Source: Clostridia bacterium (GTDB lineage: Bacteria; Bacillota; Clostridia; Christensenellales; CAG-138). Taken from it: a DNA stretch of 64,000 nucleotides. Positions 60,383 through 64,000 of the stretch are shown piece after piece. Position numbers and translations under genes: made by a program. The stretch spans positions 44,309 through 108,308 of the forward strand of contig JAFXZJ010000054.1 in the NCBI GenBank assembly GCA_017541305.1, read 5' to 3'. The stretch's first letter is position 1. Each line of letters opens with the position of its first letter. Under the pieces are notes generated by a model. That model was given only the letters and a program-made list of their open reading frames with translations. It made no database searches and was not told where the DNA came from.

Positions 60383-62161
60383 ATGACGGAAAAACACGGC
60401 ACCATCGTCAAAGTTGCCGGTCCGCTTATCACCGCGGACGGTATGAGCGACGTTCAGATGTACGACGTCGTACACGTCTCAGAGAGGCGCCTCGTTGGCG
60501 AGGTTATTGAATTGAGGGGCGAAAGGGCCTCCGTTCAGGTCTATGAGGAGACGGGCGGCATCGGCCCGGGCGAGCCCGTTTATCCCACCGGCGCGCCGCT
60601 CTCTGTGGAGCTTGCGCCGGGACTTATCGAATCCATTTACGACGGCATCCAGAGGCCGCTGACGGTACTGTTTGAGCAGGCGGGCGCCAGGATAACCAGG
60701 GGCATTGCCGCTCCCGCGCTGAACCGCGAAACCAAATGGAATTTCGAACCCACGGCCAAGGTGGGCGACACGCTTACCGGCGGCGACACGCTGGGCTTTG
60801 TGCAGGAGACCGGCGCCGTAAAGCACGTCATTATGGTGCCGCCGAATACAAAGGGCAAGCTCACATGGCTTGCTCCCGAGGGGCTTTACACGATAGTCGA
60901 GACCATCGCAAAGCTCGAGACCGACAAGGGCGAGATCGAGCTGCCCATGCTGCAGAGATGGCCCGTTCGCCGCGGCCGTCCCTATGCGGAAAAGCTGCCT
61001 CCCAACGAGCCGATGATAACCGGTCAGCGCGTTATCGACACCTTCTTCCCCATTGCCAAGGGCGGCGTGGCGGCTGTTCCCGGCCCCTTCGGCAGCGGCA
61101 AGACGGTCGTTCAGCATCAGCTTGCGAAGTGGGCGGATGCGGACATAATCGTATACGTGGGCTGCGGCGAGCGCGGCAACGAGATGACCGACGTTCTTAC
61201 CGAGTTCCCCGAGCTGGTCGACCCGCGCACCGGCCTTTCGCTGATGAAGCGCACGGTGCTGATCGCTAACACATCCGACATGCCCGTTGCGGCGCGCGAA
61301 GCTTCCATCTACACGGGCATCACGATAGCCGAATACTTCCGCGATATGGGCTATAAGGTGGCCATAATGGCGGATTCCACGTCCCGCTGGGCCGAGGCGC
61401 TGCGCGAAATGAGCGGCCGTCTTGAAGAAATGCCCGGCGAGGAAGGTTATCCCGCCTACCTTTCCAGCCGTCTTGCGGAGTTCTATGAAAGGGCCGGTCA
61501 GGTCATAACGCTTGGCAGCGAGGGCCGAAAGGGCGCGATATCCGCGATAGGCGCGGTATCCCCTCCCGGCGGCGATATATCCGAGCCCGTTTCGCAGGCC
61601 ACGCTTAGGATAGTCAAGGTTTTCTGGGGCCTTTCCGCCAAGCTTGCGTATGCCCGTCACTTCCCCGCGATCGACTGGCTTTCCAGCTATTCGCTCTATC
61701 TTGACCGTCTTTCCCCCTGGTTCGACAACAATATCGCCGAGGATTGGAGCGAGACCGTCACAAGGGCCATGGCGCTCCTTCAGGAGGAATCCGAGCTGCA
61801 GGAGATCGTATCCCTCGTGGGTATCGACGCGCTCTCGACGCGCGACCGTTTGAAGCTTGAGACCGCAAGGTCCATCCGCGAGGACTATCTGCATCAGAAC
61901 GCTTTCGACGCGGTCGACACCTACACCTCCCCAAGCAAGCAGCACGCGCTTTTGAAGCTGCTGCTCGACTTCTATGACAGGGGCGAGGCGGCGCTTGCGC
62001 AGGGTGCGGATTTCAACAAGCTTGCCGCCCTTCCCGTAAGGGAGCAGCTCGGCCGCTATAAGTACTGCGCCGAGAAGGATCACAAGGTGCTTGCTCAGGA
62101 GCTCTCCGGCGAGCTGATTTCCCAGATAAGGAAGATTTTGGAGGTGCAGAACGATGCGTAA
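60383..62161 (+). CDS. ntpA: V-type ATPase catalytic subunit A
   Basis: A 592-residue catalytic subunit. Walker [14 protein letters not shown] begins at Gly234; other hallmarks are the non-homologous region (about 120-190), [16 protein letters not shown] with the catalytic Glu, [14 protein letters not shown] and the [11 protein letters not shown] loop. The ATG at 60,383 follows GGAGG by 8 bases; an in-frame start 20 codons upstream has no ribosome site. Overlaps ntpB by 8 bases. Confidence 0.97.
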   Translation: MTEKHGTIVKVAGPLITADGMSDVQMYDVVHVSERRLVGEVIELRGERASVQVYEETGGIGPGEPVYPTGAPLSVELAPGLIESIYDGIQRPLTVLFEQAGARITRGIAAPALNRETKWNFEPTAKVGDTLTGGDTLGFVQETGAVKHVIMVPPNTKGKLTWLAPEGLYTIVETIAKLETDKGEIELPMLQRWPVRRGRPYAEKLPPNEPMITGQRVIDTFFPIAKGGVAAVPGPFGSGKTVVQHQLAKWADADIIVYVGCGERGNEMTDVLTEFPELVDPRTGLSLMKRTVLIANTSDMPVAAREASIYTGITIAEYFRDMGYKVAIMADSTSRWAEALREMSGRLEEMPGEEGYPAYLSSRLAEFYERAGQVITLGSEGRKGAISAIGAVSPPGGDISEPVSQATLRIVKVFWGLSAKLAYARHFPAIDWLSSYSLYLDRLSPWFDNNIAEDWSETVTRAMALLQEESELQEIVSLVGIDALSTRDRLKLETARSIREDYLHQNAFDAVDTYTSPSKQHALLKLLLDFYDRGEAALAQGADFNKLAALPVREQLGRYKYCAEKDHKVLAQELSGELISQIRKILEVQNDA

Positions 62162-63533
62162 GGAATACACCACCATCCGCGAGGTCGTCGGCCCGCTCGT
62201 AATGGTCGACGGCGTTGAGGGGATCAAATACGACGAGCTTGTTGAGATAAAGCGCAGCGACGGATCAGATATCAGGCGCGGCAAGGTGCTTGAGGTGAAC
62301 GGCTCCAAGGCGCTCGTGCAGCTTTTCGAGGGCTCGCAGGGCTTGAAGATATCCGATTCCCGCGCGAAATTCCTGGGTCACAGCATCGAGCTGGCGGTCA
62401 GCCCCGATATGCTCGGCCGAGTTTTCGACGGCATGGGCCGCCCCAAGGACGGGGGCGCTCCCCTCATTCCCGAAAAGCTGCTCGATATCAACGGCGCGCC
62501 GATGAATCCCGCGGCAAGGGATTACCCCAACGAGTTCATTCAGACGGGCGTATCCGCGATAGACGGCCTTAACACACTCGTTCGCGGCCAGAAGCTGCCC
62601 GTATTCTCGGGCTCCGGTCTGCCCCACGCCCAGTTCGCGGCGCAGATAGCGAGGCAGGCCAAGGTGCGCGGCACCAACGAGCCTTTCGCCGTCGTTTTCG
62701 CCGCCGTCGGCATCACATTCGAGGAGGCGGATTACTTCATTTCCGACTTCAAGAAGACCGGCGCGATCGAAAGGACCGTCACGTTCGTAAACCTTGCGAA
62801 CGACCCCGCCATCGAGCGTATCGCCACCCCGCGAATGGCCATCACCGCCGCGGAATACCTGGCTTACGACCTTGGCATGCACGTGCTGGTCATAATCACC
62901 GATATAACCAACTATGCCGAGGCGCTGCGCGAGATATCCGCCGCCCGCAAGGAGGTGCCCGGCCGCCGCGGCTATCCCGGCTACCTTTATACCGACCTTG
63001 CCACCATGTATGAGCGCGCGGGCCGCATAAGGGGTCTGCCCGGCTCCATCACGATGATACCCATACTTTCCATGCCCGAGGACGATATCACCCACCCCAT
63101 TCCCGACCTGACCGGCTACATCACCGAGGGTCAGATAATACTCTCGCGTGAGCTGCACAGGAAGGGCATAACCCCGCCCGTCAACGTGCTGCCCTCGCTC
63201 TCACGTCTGAAGGATAAGGGCATAGGCAAGGGCAAGACCCGCGAGGATCACGCCGACACCATGAACCAGCTCTTCGCCGCGTATTCAAGGGGCAAGGAGG
63301 CCAAGGAATTGGCCGTCATACTGGGCGACGCCGCGCTTTCCGAGGTCGATAAGCTCTATGCGAAGTTTGCGGACGAATTCGAGGCGAAATACGTTTCCCA
63401 GGGCTATACCGCCAACCGCTCCGTTGAGGAGACGCTCGATATAGGCTGGGAGCTTCTGCGCATACTGCCCAGAAGCGAGCTGAGGCGTATCCGCGACGCA
63501 TATCTTGATAAGTATTATGAGGTCAAAAGCTGA
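62154..63533 (+). CDS. ntpB: V-type ATPase regulatory subunit B
   Basis: A 459-residue non-catalytic nucleotide-binding subunit. It resembles A but has no functional P-loop ([18 protein letters not shown] in its place), as is normal for [21 protein letters not shown] and [20 protein letters not shown] are family signatures. Its stop overlaps the ntpD start by one base (TGATG). Confidence 0.97.
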   Translation: MRKEYTTIREVVGPLVMVDGVEGIKYDELVEIKRSDGSDIRRGKVLEVNGSKALVQLFEGSQGLKISDSRAKFLGHSIELAVSPDMLGRVFDGMGRPKDGGAPLIPEKLLDINGAPMNPAARDYPNEFIQTGVSAIDGLNTLVRGQKLPVFSGSGLPHAQFAAQIARQAKVRGTNEPFAVVFAAVGITFEEADYFISDFKKTGAIERTVTFVNLANDPAIERIATPRMAITAAEYLAYDLGMHVLVIITDITNYAEALREISAARKEVPGRRGYPGYLYTDLATMYERAGRIRGLPGSITMIPILSMPEDDITHPIPDLTGYITEGQIILSRELHRKGITPPVNVLPSLSRLKDKGIGKGKTREDHADTMNQLFAAYSRGKEAKELAVILGDAALSEVDKLYAKFADEFEAKYVSQGYTANRSVEETLDIGWELLRILPRSELRRIRDAYLDKYYEVKS

Positions 63534-64000
63534 TGGCGATTAGTTACAAGCCCACCCGAATGGAGATGAGCCGCCTTAAAAAAAGGCTCGTAACCGCTTC
63601 GAGGGGTCACAAGCTGATGAAGGACAAGCGTGATGAGACGGTGCGCCGCTTCATCACCTTCGTGCGGCGCAACCGCGAGCTGCGCACAAGGGTGGAAGAG
63701 CTTATGGGCGAGGCAATGGCAAGCTTTGCGCTTGCCAAGGCGGGCATGTCCACCGGCGCGGTGGAGGAGGCGCTTTCCTATCCCGCGGCCTCGGCCAAGG
63801 TGGAGGTCGGCGCATCCAAGGTGCTCTCCGTGGAGGTGCCGGACCTGACTTATATCCCATCGGAATCCAAGGGGCTGCCCTATGGCGCGCTGGGCACCAG
63901 CTCGGAGCTGGACAACGCGGTGGGCAAATTCTCGGAAATAATGCCGCTTCTCATCGAGCTTGCCGAGGTGGAAAAGACCTGCAATCTCTTAGCCGACGAG
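63533..64000 (+). CDS. ntpD: V-type ATPase subunit D (partial, runs off the window)
   Basis: The first 156 codons of the central-rotor subunit: [20 protein letters not shown] followed by GHKLMKDKRDETVRRFITFV, the conserved N-terminal helix of V/A-ATPase subunit D. The frame is open to the last base. Full length is expected near 205-215 residues. Confidence 0.93.
   Translation, partial: MAISYKPTRMEMSRLKKRLVTASRGHKLMKDKRDETVRRFITFVRRNRELRTRVEELMGEAMASFALAKAGMSTGAVEEALSYPAASAKVEVGASKVLSVEVPDLTYIPSESKGLPYGALGTSSELDNAVGKFSEIMPLLIELAEVEKTCNLLADE

Noticed and set aside
60479-62308. 609-codon minus-strand open frame opposite ntpA/ntpB
   Set aside because: Antisense to a certain gene; codon-bias artefact.

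Overview
The window reads as chromosomal DNA of an uncultured Bacillota, most likely an anaerobic, moderately high-GC member of the Clostridia. The support is a spoIIGA-sigE pair (endospore lineage), a V/A-type ATPase operon in the ntpFIKECGABD order, ferredoxin-linked 2-oxoacid oxidation, a glgC/glgD glycogen operon, and strong AGGAGG ribosome sites throughout. Assignment below class level is not possible from the sequence. No rRNA, tRNA, CRISPR array, transposase or phage genes were seen.

Layout. 1-1,700 (minus): ECF sigma factor, membrane-anchored partner, and a short exported ORF. 1,930-4,590 (plus): four-subunit 2-oxoacid:ferredoxin oxidoreductase. 4,600-8,360: EamA transporter, truncated nitrilase copy, EFR1-type ferredoxin-flavodoxin, and an XRE regulator diverging from two related lipoprotein genes. 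8,359-15,584 (minus): glycogen operon glgB-C-D-A, followed by a nuclease-like/wHTH protein and an intact nitrilase. 15,690-17,500: lgt between two DUF4190 paralogues. 17,510-21,735: two FtsX-type permeases plus ATPase. 21,800-25,220: an exported protein diverging from galK and a transglutaminase-like lipoprotein. 25,210-33,760: DUF1385, prmC, prfA, a low-GC NlpC/P60-like and propeller insertion, then sua5, rpiB, upp. 33,850-36,310: two more lipoproteins. 36,525-38,028: spoIIGA-sigE. 38,090-41,510: NfeD, zinc ribbon, FloA, and a LURP-one gene with a partial duplicate. 41,526-45,318 (minus): nucleoside-type ABC importer lacking its binding protein. 45,370-49,107: AEC transporter, gltX, and small genes. 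49,108-50,460: repeats and a low-GC orphan. 50,623-54,317 (minus): three-gene lipoprotein/propeller operon. 54,290-55,270 (minus): EamA transporter. 55,329-64,000 (plus): V-ATPase operon running off the end.

How the genes fit together. The core metabolism is coherent: ferredoxin reduction by the oxidoreductase, a V-ATPase whose K subunit carries the Na+-ligand pattern, and glycogen as reserve. Overlaid on this is an unusually dense set of lipoproteins and exported proteins. At least five are propeller-like and three share an OB/TIMP-like 'metal-exporter-style' beta domain, one of these being the sigma-factor partner. An lgt gene is present in the same window.

Most worth a second look: two genes whose start codon sits where the transcript should begin (leaderless); a lipoprotein whose ATG has become ACG; a palindrome filling the spacer of a consensus promoter beside a divergent XRE gene; three TTTACA-type repeats with an 11-bp period before the NfeD/FloA operon; a nuclease-like gene in a glycogen operon; and a low-GC cell-wall-hydrolase-like module inserted into the conserved prfA-to-upp neighbourhood. 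None amounts to a clearly new defence or enzymatic system; the shared-domain lipoprotein network is the best candidate for undescribed biology.
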